In this document: in pieces, positions 8,378 through 16,126 of the stretch | Numbering within the stretch: the first letter of the stretch is position 1 | Layout: each line of letters begins with the position of its first letter | Origin: a virus | Direction: 5' to 3' (one strand) | DNA length: 64,000 bases | IMG/VR virus record: IMGVR_UViG_3300023184_000035 | Location: 1-64,000 of that record | Position numbers and translations under genes: made by a program | The notes under the pieces: generated by a model | Database searches by the model: none | Told to the model about the DNA's origin: nothing | The model's input: only the letters and a program-made list of their open reading frames with translations

Positions 8378-9675
8378 GCCACTGTGGTCACAGCAGTCCA
8401 TGTGGTTGAACCGCTGGTGTTGACATACATGCGATCGTTTGTGGTGGTGCCATCTGTGCGCAGGTACAAACTGCCCTTGGCAGCACTCAATGTGGGTGCA
8501 CCAGATCCAAAGAACACCCCAAGATTGGCAGTGCTTGAGAATTTGTAACCTGCTCCGGCTGTGCCACCTACAGGAACAGCAGTAGCTGACAGTATAGTAG
8601 CATTACCCACAGCAGATACTACAGCACTGCTCAGTATGTTGCCACCGGTGATGTTTGCGCTTGCGCTGACTGAGGCTGCTGAAATTGCAGCACCAGTGAT
8701 CAAGTTGCCACCAGTTACATTGCCAGTTACGCTGACTGTAGTGCCTGTATGCAATGTAGCATTGACGTTGGCGCCACCCAAGATGTTGCCACCTGAAATA
8801 TTGCCCGTGCCGCTAATGACACCTGAGCCAAACAGCACATTGCCACCAGTGACATTGCCTGACACCAAAACTGTGGTACCTGTGTGTATTGTAGAATTGA
8901 CGTTGGCAGTGATTACATTTCCACCAGTGATGTTGCCTGTTGCCGAAATCAAGCCTGCAGTTTTAACATTGCCACCTACCACGTTACCTGTGGCAGTCAC
9001 ACTGTTCACAGTGATATCAGTCAATGTAACGTTGCCAAAAATGTCTCCGCTCACAGTCAAATTTCCTGCCATGGTCACGTCATTGGTGTAATAACTTAGT
9101 GGACGATTGTAATCAAACAAGGTGATTGTAGTGCCTTGATCGTATGTAAGGAAACCAAATTCGTATGTGCCAGCAGCAGCAAATGTAATCACGTTTGTGC
9201 TATACCCTTGTACACCAGTTGTGCCCAGGCTGACACTTGCTGGCAAAGTCAATGTGCGAGCTGCTTGATCCACGGTGATTATTAATCGGATAATGCCCAC
9301 CGAGCCAGCAGCGGGCCATGTGGCAGTGGTAAAACTCACACTGATGTTGCCGCCCATGACAATGGTTTGCACATGCCCTGCACTGCAATCTACTGTGATT
9401 GCACCTGTGGTGTTGGCAATCTGTACTAGTGTGCCAGAGAACCCTTGTATTTTGGCATTGTAGATCAGGTTGTTGGCCATATTGTTGTCCAGGGTAGTAC
9501 CTGTCAATGCAGCCTTGAACACACCTTTTGATTGCAGATCATCTATTTCAGTCTCTGCATATTGAAAATTTGTTTTAATTGCTGTAAAATTGTCACGCAT
9601 GCCTTGTGTATTGTTGGGCACGCCAGCAATTGGGTAATTGCCATCTATGGTAGCGGGGTTGATCTGACTGGTCAT
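8374..9675 (-). CDS. Tail fibre-like virion protein with GNITGGN repeats
   Basis: 433 residues on the minus strand. The N-terminus (SQINPATIDGNYPIAGVPNN, then MRDNFTAIKTNFQYAETEID) is a virion-attachment type seen in T4-like cyanophage fibres. Residues 200-360 are a run of GN(I/V)TGGN(I/V) repeats that predict a beta-helical or trimeric shaft; the end SAAKGSLYLRTDGTTTNDRM is a common fibre tip. The same repeats form the shaft of the 1479-residue fibre at 48476. A late-type box lies 20 bases upstream. Confidence 0.8.
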   Translation of the reverse strand: MTSQINPATIDGNYPIAGVPNNTQGMRDNFTAIKTNFQYAETEIDDLQSKGVFKAALTGTTLDNNMANNLIYNAKIQGFSGTLVQIANTTGAITVDCSAGHVQTIVMGGNISVSFTTATWPAAGSVGIIRLIITVDQAARTLTLPASVSLGTTGVQGYSTNVITFAAAGTYEFGFLTYDQGTTITLFDYNRPLSYYTNDVTMAGNLTVSGDIFGNVTLTDITVNSVTATGNVVGGNVKTAGLISATGNITGGNVITANVNSTIHTGTTVLVSGNVTGGNVLFGSGVISGTGNISGGNILGGANVNATLHTGTTVSVTGNVTGGNLITGAAISAASVSASANITGGNILSSAVVSAVGNATILSATAVPVGGTAGAGYKFSSTANLGVFFGSGAPTLSAAKGSLYLRTDGTTTNDRMYVNTSGSTTWTAVTTVA

Positions 9676-9694
9676 ACTGTTTCCTTGTATTAGA

Positions 9695-9702
9695 TATTTA
9701 TT
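9695..9702 (-). promoter_or_regulatory. Late promoter box, AATAAATA
   Basis: Minus-strand AATAAATA 19 bases before the fibre gene starting at 9675. Confidence 0.5.
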
Positions 9703-9716
9703 GCAACAGCATTTCC

Positions 9717-9724
9717 GCTAAATA
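9717..9724 (+). promoter_or_regulatory. Late promoter box, GCTAAATA
   Basis: Plus-strand GCTAAATA 20 bases before the ATG at 9745, divergent from the minus-strand late box. The same octamer precedes genes at 14402 and 19964. Confidence 0.45.
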
Positions 9725-9744
9725 ATCCAAAGGCCCGTGAACAA

Positions 9745-9993
9745 ATGCAAAAGAAGACACGCAGCATCTTAGAAGAACTAGATAACTTGTACGTAGAGCG
9801 AGATCGCCGACTGGTGATTGAGACTCGTGCCAGTAACATCATAGAATCTGCTATTAGATTGCTGGAACAAATAGAAGCTGAATACCCAGCTGACCAAGCT
9901 GAGAATCTGCAACGCAAATTGCTCAATGCCATTAGACATAGAGACACCGGCAAATTTGAACGCTCAGTCAGGAGAACACATGCAGATCTTTGA
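9745..9993 (+). CDS. Small helical phage protein of unknown function
   Basis: 82 residues, nearly all charged helix (RSILEELDNLYVERDRRLVI), probably a coiled coil. Similar short proteins occur in T4-like cyanophages. It overlaps the next gene by 14 bases and sits behind a late-type box, so a virion or assembly role is likely but unproven. Confidence 0.65.
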   Translation: MQKKTRSILEELDNLYVERDRRLVIETRASNIIESAIRLLEQIEAEYPADQAENLQRKLLNAIRHRDTGKFERSVRRTHADL

Positions 9994-10786
9994 AATTACT
10001 GCTCGCAAAAAGCTAGATGAAGTCAACTTTGGTGCGTTTGCCAAAGGCGTTGGCAGCCAACTTGTTAAGAATGTCAAAAGTGATTTGGGCATTCAACCCG
10101 CAGATAACAAAGTCAGTGGAGTGGCAGCTCAACAGGCAGCCACCAAAGCCACTGCTGGAGCGGTCAAAGCACAGGCACAAGCACAGCAACAATTATGGAG
10201 TAACACACTAAAAACCATGACTGCGGCTGCTTCCCAAGCAGGTACCGCACAGATTGATCCGCAAGCGCTGGCCACAAACCTCAACAAACAGATTCAAGGC
10301 ATGATAAAACCACACGGACTCACAGCCAGCATAAAACCCATGAATGGCAGACCCGTGCCACAGGTTGATGATTTTACAGATGACATTGATCCAGAGATGT
10401 TGGATGCAAATACCAAGGCACAGGTGGCACAAACTGTGGCACAAATCAATCAGTCAATTGCCAGTATTCTTGCTGCACCTCCCAATGCCACAGCCGCTGA
10501 CTTGGCCAACAACTGGATGGGACTGGCGCAAGGTGTTGCTGATGCAGGATCAATGACCACATTCCATGCCAACCCAGGTGGCGGAGGCGGCAGAGTTGCC
10601 GGTGGTGGAGGCACAGATAGATCAATTCCTCCAGCAATTCAACCAGTGGTCACTGCACTGGGCACTGATTCTGCCAGCATGCAAAAATTTGCTCGACTAG
10701 TTCAAGCAAGCGGTAAACCAGTCAAAGCAACTGGTAACCCACAAATAGATTCGTTTCTTACACAATCAGGAATTAGATTAACTTAA
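9980..10786 (+). CDS. Virion or assembly protein, Ala/Gln-rich
   Basis: 268 residues from the ATG at 9980, which has AGGAGA seven bases upstream; an earlier start at 9926 lacks this. It begins MQIFEITARKKLDEVNFGAF, a style shared with other capsid-assembly genes of this phage group. The middle is Ala/Gln rich (AVKAQAQAQQQLW), a Gly-rich GGGGGRVAGGGG linker follows near residue 210. The A of the next ATG overlaps this stop. Function unknown. Confidence 0.6.
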   Translation: MQIFEITARKKLDEVNFGAFAKGVGSQLVKNVKSDLGIQPADNKVSGVAAQQAATKATAGAVKAQAQAQQQLWSNTLKTMTAAASQAGTAQIDPQALATNLNKQIQGMIKPHGLTASIKPMNGRPVPQVDDFTDDIDPEMLDANTKAQVAQTVAQINQSIASILAAPPNATAADLANNWMGLAQGVADAGSMTTFHANPGGGGGRVAGGGGTDRSIPPAIQPVVTALGTDSASMQKFARLVQASGKPVKATGNPQIDSFLTQSGIRLT

Positions 10787-12711
10787 TGAAAAGCCTACGC
10801 ACACTCTTAGAAGGCGGCAATGTATTCAAGGATGCAGACGGCCAGCCACTCACAGGTCGTATCAATCAAAGCGATGTTCCTGCCACAGTGGCCTGGATTG
10901 AACAGCTAACTGGACTGCAATTCCCACGTGATCGTTGGCTGGGATCAACTGGCAAAGCCCCCACATCAGGCGACATGGATCTTGCAGTGGACACCAATGA
11001 AATTTCCAAGGACCAATTGGCCCAAATACTCATGCAGTGGATCGTCGGTCATAAACTGCCACCTGCTGAATGGATCAAAAAAGGCGGCGAAGTACACTTG
11101 CGCACACCCATACAAGGACGTCCTGAGTTGGGCTATGTGCAAACAGATTTTATGTTCTTTCCCAACTTGGACTGGGGTACATTCTTTTACTCAGGTGGTG
11201 AAGACTCTGCGTATAAAGGTATGAACCGCAATGTGTTGATGAGCAGCATAGCCAAACAACTGGGACTCAAAGTAGGTGCCAATGGCATGTTCAGTCGCGC
11301 CAACAATGCACTGGTACCTGGTGGCATGGATCCTGACTACGTGGCTCAGGCATTATTGGGGCAAGGCAAAACTAAAGCAAACTTAAAAAATGTAGAGAGT
11401 ATCTTTGCTGCCTTAGCCAAGGACCGAGACAAAGAAGCCAAGGTCAAGGACTTTCGCGATTACTTGAACAAAGAAGGTTTACAACAACCCGACGCTGTAA
11501 AAGAAGACACAGACACGTATTTCCTGGCACGCCTGCGTGACAGAATTGTGAATCAAGGCATGCAACCGCTAGTGGAGCGTGAAAGTTCTAATCCATATCA
11601 AATCTACGAGTCTGAAGAAGCTGGAGTAGGTGGCAAGGCCAAGGGCATTGAACACCTGGAAGACTATGTGTTCCGCAATGGCTTGCCGGGTGTGACCAAG
11701 GCATTGCAAATTGTTGCAGCCGCTGCTGCTGCTCCGGCCCAGACCACCACTGTGAAATGGGATGGCAAACCTGCTGTGATATTTGGACGCAAGCCCGACA
11801 CAGGCGAGTTTGTGCTGACAGACGGATCAGGATTTGAAGCCAAAGGCTACGATGGACTAGCAACAAGTCCCCAAATGATGGCTGACATACAGCGCACACG
11901 TTCGGGTGCTAGAGACGAGTTGATTCGACTGTACGCCACACTGTGGCCCAAACTAGAAGCGGCCACTCCCACCAACTTCCGGGGATATGTCAAGGGTGAT
12001 TTGTTGTACATGAGTACACCGCCGCTAGAAGCTGGCAACTATGTATTCAAGCCCAACACAGAGCAATACAGGATTCCGGCCAAGACTTCATTGGGCCAAA
12101 GAATAGGTGCCAGTGACACAGGTATTGCCATGCATTCCATGTACGCAGATGCAGGTGATGCACGTCAACCACTTAGAGGTGTGCGTTTTAATGAGGTTCC
12201 TGGCTTGTTGTTGATTGAACCCATTGGTGGCACAGAAATCGTGCCTGATGCCAACTTGATCAAGCAAATCAAATCTGTGGCCAACAGTGCAGACGGTCGT
12301 GCCATTGCCACACTGTTCAACCCTGCAGAGTTGCGAGCACAGCAGATCACAGACTTGGCCAAACTGTGTGTGGACTACATCAACTTCAGAATCAAACAAC
12401 CCAATGCCAACTTTGACAACTTGTTGCCAGGGTTTGGCGAGTGGTTGCAAACCAAAGTCAGTCCCAGAAAGTTTGGCAATATTGTGGAATACTTGAACAG
12501 TCCTGCCAGCAACGCAGGTGCGCTGTCGGCAGCATTTACACTGTTCTTGCTGTTGCACGATTTAAAGCAGAACGTTCTGCAGCAGTTAGATTTAAAAAAT
12601 CCTGGGCACGAGGGCTGGGTAATGGCCACTGATGCAGGTTACGCCAAAGCTGTCAATAGATTTGACTTTACTGCAAGAAATGCGGCACAAAATAATCCTC
12701 AACAGGCATGA
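10786..12711 (+). CDS. Fusion: Pol-beta-type nucleotidyltransferase plus ligase-like domain
   Basis: 641 residues. N-terminal half: LGSTGKAPTSGDMDLAVD near residue 55 fits the hG[GS]...DhDh motif of Pol-beta-type nucleotidyltransferases, and VQTDFMFF near residue 120 supplies the third carboxylate. C-terminal half: TVKWDGKPAVIFGR near residue 322 is the KxDG lysine motif of covalent nucleotidyltransferases (ligases, capping enzymes), with RGYVKGDLLYM a possible later motif. I recall relatives in T4-like cyanophages as unknown-function proteins (possibly DUF6267). Both activities are predictions; RNA repair or end modification is one possibility. Confidence 0.6.
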   Translation: MKSLRTLLEGGNVFKDADGQPLTGRINQSDVPATVAWIEQLTGLQFPRDRWLGSTGKAPTSGDMDLAVDTNEISKDQLAQILMQWIVGHKLPPAEWIKKGGEVHLRTPIQGRPELGYVQTDFMFFPNLDWGTFFYSGGEDSAYKGMNRNVLMSSIAKQLGLKVGANGMFSRANNALVPGGMDPDYVAQALLGQGKTKANLKNVESIFAALAKDRDKEAKVKDFRDYLNKEGLQQPDAVKEDTDTYFLARLRDRIVNQGMQPLVERESSNPYQIYESEEAGVGGKAKGIEHLEDYVFRNGLPGVTKALQIVAAAAAAPAQTTTVKWDGKPAVIFGRKPDTGEFVLTDGSGFEAKGYDGLATSPQMMADIQRTRSGARDELIRLYATLWPKLEAATPTNFRGYVKGDLLYMSTPPLEAGNYVFKPNTEQYRIPAKTSLGQRIGASDTGIAMHSMYADAGDARQPLRGVRFNEVPGLLLIEPIGGTEIVPDANLIKQIKSVANSADGRAIATLFNPAELRAQQITDLAKLCVDYINFRIKQPNANFDNLLPGFGEWLQTKVSPRKFGNIVEYLNSPASNAGALSAAFTLFLLLHDLKQNVLQQLDLKNPGHEGWVMATDAGYAKAVNRFDFTARNAAQNNPQQA

Positions 12712-12724
12712 TTTTTACCGATTG

Positions 12725-12732
12725 TATAAATA
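12725..12732 (+). promoter_or_regulatory. Late promoter, TATAAATA
   Basis: Perfect T4 late box TATAAATA, 42 bases before the ATG at 12775. The following gene has a good AAAGGAAAA ribosome site and its own terminator, so it is a separate strong late unit. Confidence 0.7.
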
Positions 12733-12774
12733 AAAGCAGGTCCAACAAGACCACTTAACCTAAAGGAAAAAATC

Positions 12775-13182
12775 ATGGCAAGTTTTACAAAAGTAAATGG
12801 AACTACACAACCAGTATTTGCACTGGACGTGGCAAACGGCAGTATCGCAGGAACAGCAAACGTTGCGGCTCAAGGCCCAGTTAATTTAGCTGGCCCACAA
12901 CTGCAATTCTTCTCATTGACAGCAAACGCTGCACTTACCAATGCTGGTAACGTCAACGGTTACTTGAACAATGTGTTGCAAGCAATTCAACAAACCGGCA
13001 CAATCGCTATCTATCAAGCAGGCGCCACAGCCGGTACAATCAACTTGGCTATTTACCCAGCTGGTGCTTACACCACAGCTACCTTGGTTGCCGCTGCTCA
13101 AACAGCCAATGCCACAGGTGGCTTGAACATTGGTATTCCAACTGGCAACGTCAGCGCAACTGCCAGCTTCACTAACCTGTAA
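12775..13182 (+). CDS. Small abundant virion protein (predicted)
   Basis: 135 residues rich in Ala, Asn, Thr and Gly, with no charged patches (FTKVNGTTQPVFALDVANGS; TLVAAAQTANATGGLNIGIP). It is a single-gene unit: perfect late promoter, strong Shine-Dalgarno and a hairpin terminator directly after. Such isolation and composition fit a highly expressed decoration or tail protein. The exact role is not visible. Confidence 0.65.
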   Translation: MASFTKVNGTTQPVFALDVANGSIAGTANVAAQGPVNLAGPQLQFFSLTANAALTNAGNVNGYLNNVLQAIQQTGTIAIYQAGATAGTINLAIYPAGAYTTATLVAAAQTANATGGLNIGIPTGNVSATASFTNL

Positions 13183-13200
13183 TCAGTTTAGTTCCAACGC

Positions 13201-13231
13201 AACCCTGGACGTAAAAAATCCAGGGTTTCTT
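13201..13231 (+). terminator. Rho-independent terminator
   Basis: Nine-base stem AACCCTGGA/TCCAGGGTT with a 9-base loop, followed by TCTTTTT. Ends the unit at 12775-13182. Confidence 0.85.
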
Positions 13232-13237
13232 TTTGGC

Positions 13238-13245
13238 GTTAAATA
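13238..13245 (+). promoter_or_regulatory. Possible late promoter box, GTTAAATA
   Basis: Late-type box eight bases before the ATG at 13254. Confidence 0.35.
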
Positions 13246-13253
13246 TGCACATA

Positions 13254-13697
13254 ATGAAAGTCTTGTGCCGCACTCTTTTTGATTGTACCTTCACTGGGGT
13301 AACTGGACATCTCCGACCACAACAGTTGCCCTTTACCACAAAAACAAGCCTGGTAATTAACACGCCTGACCAATGGAATCGCAGTCGCAATCAACAACGC
13401 AACTGGGAAAGTCTATTGCAAATTGTCAGTCTAAGAACACAACCCATGAATGTTGTGCCACCCACCAAGCACAACGATGGTTGGCATTTTGAATTTGAAG
13501 TAGAAGCCGAAGGTGTTCTTGCCGGTGGACACAACACTGACGACCTAGCAGGGTTAGTAGCAGACTGTGAAGGTGTACCCATGATCACAGGACTTGACGA
13601 AGCAGAAGTTATCACTGCCACCTTGCATGCTCAAGGTACCAATCAAAACATTTGGTTCAGCGCCATAAATACGCCATTGGAGCCCGAACATGGTTGA
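13254..13697 (+). CDS. Conserved phage virion-region protein
   Basis: 147 residues from ATG 13254; an in-frame ATG at 13245 lies inside the late-type box and is less likely. It starts MKVLCRTLFDCTFTGVTGHL and contains RNQQRNWESLLQIVSLRTQP and GWHFEFEVEAEGVL. I recall relatives in the structural regions of T4-like cyanophages. The role is unknown. Overlaps the next gene by 8 bases. Confidence 0.65.
   Translation: MKVLCRTLFDCTFTGVTGHLRPQQLPFTTKTSLVINTPDQWNRSRNQQRNWESLLQIVSLRTQPMNVVPPTKHNDGWHFEFEVEAEGVLAGGHNTDDLAGLVADCEGVPMITGLDEAEVITATLHAQGTNQNIWFSAINTPLEPEHG
13664..13671 (+). promoter_or_regulatory. Possible late promoter box, CATAAATA
   Basis: Late-type box inside the end of the preceding gene, 18 bases before the ATG at 13690. 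Confidence 0.4.
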
Positions 13698-13956
13698 TAC
13701 TACAGATATTGAAAAGAAAAGTCTTGAAGCTCACGTTGAGTTATGTGCCGAACGTTACCGCATGCTGGAACTCAAAATAGAAACAGTGGAACGAGAAGTT
13801 GGAGAAGTCAAACACATGATGTCAGATGTGCATGGCATTGTGCGCAAAATGGGCGAAAAACGCAACGATCAACTGATCGCCTGGGGCATAGGCGTCATTG
13901 GTGTGTTGCTGGGCATTGTGGGGTGGCTCACTACACAGTATGTAAAAACTCTATGA
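13690..13956 (+). CDS. XhlA/holin-like membrane protein
   Basis: 88 residues: a charged coiled-coil N-terminal part (RMLELKIETVEREVGEVKHM) and one C-terminal membrane helix (AWGIGVIGVLLGIVGWL) followed by a short polar tail. This layout matches the hemolysin XhlA family, often paired with phage lysis. A late-type box precedes it and an ATGA overlap links it to the next gene. No endolysin is visible beside it, so the holin role is tentative. Confidence 0.55.
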   Translation: MVDTTDIEKKSLEAHVELCAERYRMLELKIETVEREVGEVKHMMSDVHGIVRKMGEKRNDQLIAWGIGVIGVLLGIVGWLTTQYVKTL

Positions 13957-14405
13957 CCCGTGATCAAAAATTAGAACGCTTTGCTGAGCGTGAACTCAAA
14001 CGTGTGTACACTGAACTTATCATAGATGATGAACACGGTGGATACGTTGCGTTTGGGCGTTATCACTTGTGTCCTGAGTCAGCGGGCTTTGCAGTGTATC
14101 ATAGTGATGATCTTGTGAGTATGTTTAGCAGTAAAAAAACTGCTATGTCATGGTGTGTGGCAGATCATTTGCAGCAGTATCGATTAGCACAAAACATCCG
14201 CATACTAGACAATAAAAAACAAACATTAACTGCTGATATCCATTGCCGCAGCGGGCAAGCGGACCGTAGCAACAGACCTGAATTCCGTGAAATGGTGCGC
14301 ACCAAACTTGCACCCAAGATCGAAAATCTTACCCTGCTGAATCAAGAACTTGAAAAATGTTTAAATTCGGCTAAATATCTACAACTAAGAGGATTTGCCA
14401 AATGA
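13953..14405 (+). CDS. Conserved phage protein of unknown function
   Basis: 150 residues, ATG at 13953 overlapping the holin-like stop. Blocks such as GGYVAFGRYHLCPESAGFAV and TAMSWCVADHLQQYRLAQNI resemble conserved T4-like cyanophage proteins of unknown role. The C-terminal half is helical. It ends in an ATGA overlap with the next gene, so the three genes 13690-15340 are one translation-coupled set. Confidence 0.65.
   Translation: MTRDQKLERFAERELKRVYTELIIDDEHGGYVAFGRYHLCPESAGFAVYHSDDLVSMFSSKKTAMSWCVADHLQQYRLAQNIRILDNKKQTLTADIHCRSGQADRSNRPEFREMVRTKLAPKIENLTLLNQELEKCLNSAKYLQLRGFAK
14370..14377 (+). promoter_or_regulatory. Late promoter box, GCTAAATA
   Basis: GCTAAATA 24 bases before ATG 14402, followed by an AAGAGGA ribosome site. 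Confidence 0.45.
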
Positions 14406-15340
14406 AATTAACCGAACTGGCCACAACAAAAAAGAGCCGCCAAGCGACCCAAGTATTTGAAAGTTACTTTGGTACAAAAATGCCCGTGAACAAGATCACA
14501 GTGCGCGAAGCACGGGTCATGCTTAAACGTGTGCGTGGAGTCATTGCTGAACACCAGCGTGGCACCGGTCGTCACACCAGTGAACGTAACCCTGCGTATC
14601 TTAAATTGATCATGATGGAACAAGCACTGGCTCATCGTGTGAGTGAAGAAGCAATTCCAGTTGCACCACCCACACAGGCCAAACCAGGACAACCAGTTGC
14701 TGGGCAACCCACTACTGGGCAACCGTCCACAGTCAACATCAAAGATCCAAAGTTGGCAGCGGCATTGAAGAAAAGTCAAGCAGGCCAAACACTAAATCCT
14801 GAAGAACAAAAACTTGTGGCTGGCCAAGCATTGATGACTGCCGAAAGCCGGTTGCGCCGAGCATATCAAGTGTTGAAAGAATCAGAAGTTCAGCAAGCAC
14901 AAGTTGTGTTGGCTGCACAAGACATGGTAGACAAAATGCAATCAATGTTGGAAGACACAACAGAGATGCAATTCAAAGAACTGCCTGCACTAGTAGATAG
15001 TATCCGCAATCAAATTGGCATTGAACAAGCTACACAATTTAATTCTGACGTAACAGCAGCATTGCAAGGTCTTGTGCAAAACCTGCAAGGTTCTAAACAG
15101 CAATTAGAAACAGCACTGGGTGTTGTGACAGGTCAACCTGCACCACTAGACACCAGCATGGCTGCCAGTGGTGTGCCAGGTGCTGCTCCAGCCCCTGTGC
15201 CAGGTGCTGAAGCTGGTGCCGAAATGGGTGCTGACGTAGGTGCCGAAATGGGTGCCGAAATGGGTGCTGACGTAGGTGCCGAAATGGGTGCTGAAGAACC
15301 TGCCCCGGCTGGCGCTGGTCTAGGCCGAGCACGTAGATAA
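14402..15340 (+). CDS. Scaffold-like or capsid-assembly protein
   Basis: 312 residues, highly helical, beginning MKLTELATTKKSRQATQVFE. Residues 90-115 are a Pro/Gln-rich linker (TQAKPGQPVAGQPTTGQP); the C-terminus is a low-complexity run of GAEMGADV-type repeats, whose DNA is a short tandem repeat around 15205-15295. Helical, acidic, repeat-tailed proteins of this kind are common as prohead scaffolds, but no protease site or other proof is visible. Confidence 0.5.
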   Translation: MKLTELATTKKSRQATQVFESYFGTKMPVNKITVREARVMLKRVRGVIAEHQRGTGRHTSERNPAYLKLIMMEQALAHRVSEEAIPVAPPTQAKPGQPVAGQPTTGQPSTVNIKDPKLAAALKKSQAGQTLNPEEQKLVAGQALMTAESRLRRAYQVLKESEVQQAQVVLAAQDMVDKMQSMLEDTTEMQFKELPALVDSIRNQIGIEQATQFNSDVTAALQGLVQNLQGSKQQLETALGVVTGQPAPLDTSMAASGVPGAAPAPVPGAEAGAEMGADVGAEMGAEMGADVGAEMGAEEPAPAGAGLGRARR

Positions 15341-15693
15341 TGAGAATCGACGAAGTCGAAAATTCAAGTTCACTAGATCCAAACAAACTAATGGGTCTAG
15401 TGAATTTTCTTTCTGGCCGTGCAGATGACGAAAATGCACAAAAACAAATCAGCACTGACGCATTTATAAGTGCCGCACAAAGTTTGGGATTTCCAGTCAA
15501 TCAACGTAATATTATAAGCGTGGTAAGTACACCACCTTTGGACAGTGTACTAGAACCAATTGATCCCAGCAACCCTAGTGTGATCATGTACAAAGGCGCC
15601 AACACCGGTGCAACCCAAATGCCTGTAAACAAAGCACAAGACATTGTGGCCGCCTCGGCCAAATCTGCTGCCGGCAAAGAACGCGGCGTATAA
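15340..15693 (+). CDS. Conserved small phage protein
   Basis: 117 residues. The stop of the upstream gene and this ATG overlap (TAATG). Polar and alpha/beta in character, with NKLMGLVNFLSGRADDENAQ near the start. Position suggests a virion or assembly role; no recognisable motif. Confidence 0.55.
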   Translation: MRIDEVENSSSLDPNKLMGLVNFLSGRADDENAQKQISTDAFISAAQSLGFPVNQRNIISVVSTPPLDSVLEPIDPSNPSVIMYKGANTGATQMPVNKAQDIVAASAKSAAGKERGV

Positions 15694-15702
15694 TCATTCT
15701 CA

Positions 15703-15731
15703 TTGACACTTGTTAGTAAATACGCTATAAT
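15703..15731 (+). promoter_or_regulatory. sigma70 consensus promoter for iscU unit
   Basis: TTGACA, 17 bases, TATAAT: a full consensus sigma70 promoter 17 bases before the iscU start, with a GAAGGAA ribosome site between. Confidence 0.85.
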
Positions 15732-15748
15732 CAGCGAAGGAATATCAC

Positions 15749-16126
15749 ATGGCCTATTCAGAAAAAGTAATTGATCACTATGAAAACCCACGCAACGTGG
15801 GCAAGTTTGAAATTGACGACACCATTGGCACAGGCATGGTGGGAGCACCAGCATGCGGCGATGTGATGAAATTGCAGATCAAAGTTGAAGATGGAATTAT
15901 AACAGATGCCAGGTTCAAAACATACGGATGCGGAAGTGCGATTGCCTCATCCTCTCTTGTTACCGAGTGGGTTAAAGGACGAACGCTTGACCAGGCAGCA
16001 GCTCTTAAAAATTCAGAGATTGCTCAAGAACTCGCATTGCCACCAGTCAAGATTCATTGTTCTATTCTTGCTGAAGATGCTATACGAGCAGCCGTAGAAG
16101 ACTATCGTAACAAGCATGCTGCATGA
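15749..16126 (+). CDS. iscU: IscU Fe-S cluster scaffold protein
   Basis: 125 residues, complete. IscU holds the nascent [2Fe-2S] or [4Fe-4S] cluster between the cysteine desulfurase IscS and acceptor proteins. All ligands are present: C36 with D38 (GAPACGDVMKLQIKV), C61 (KTYGCGSAIASSS) and C104. The LPPVK site that binds the HscA chaperone is intact, so it should work with the host ISC machinery. The sequence is very close to bacterial IscU throughout, pointing to fairly recent capture. It opens the unit iscU, radical SAM gene, iscA. Confidence 0.95.
   Translation: MAYSEKVIDHYENPRNVGKFEIDDTIGTGMVGAPACGDVMKLQIKVEDGIITDARFKTYGCGSAIASSSLVTEWVKGRTLDQAAALKNSEIAQELALPPVKIHCSILAEDAIRAAVEDYRNKHAA

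Noticed and set aside
8561-9091. 176-residue plus-strand open frame
   Set aside because: Same cause: antisense of the repeat shaft in the fibre at 8374-9675.
12088-12558. 156-residue minus-strand open frame
   Set aside because: Antisense to the nucleotidyltransferase fusion gene; Cys/Gln-rich shadow without a ribosome site.
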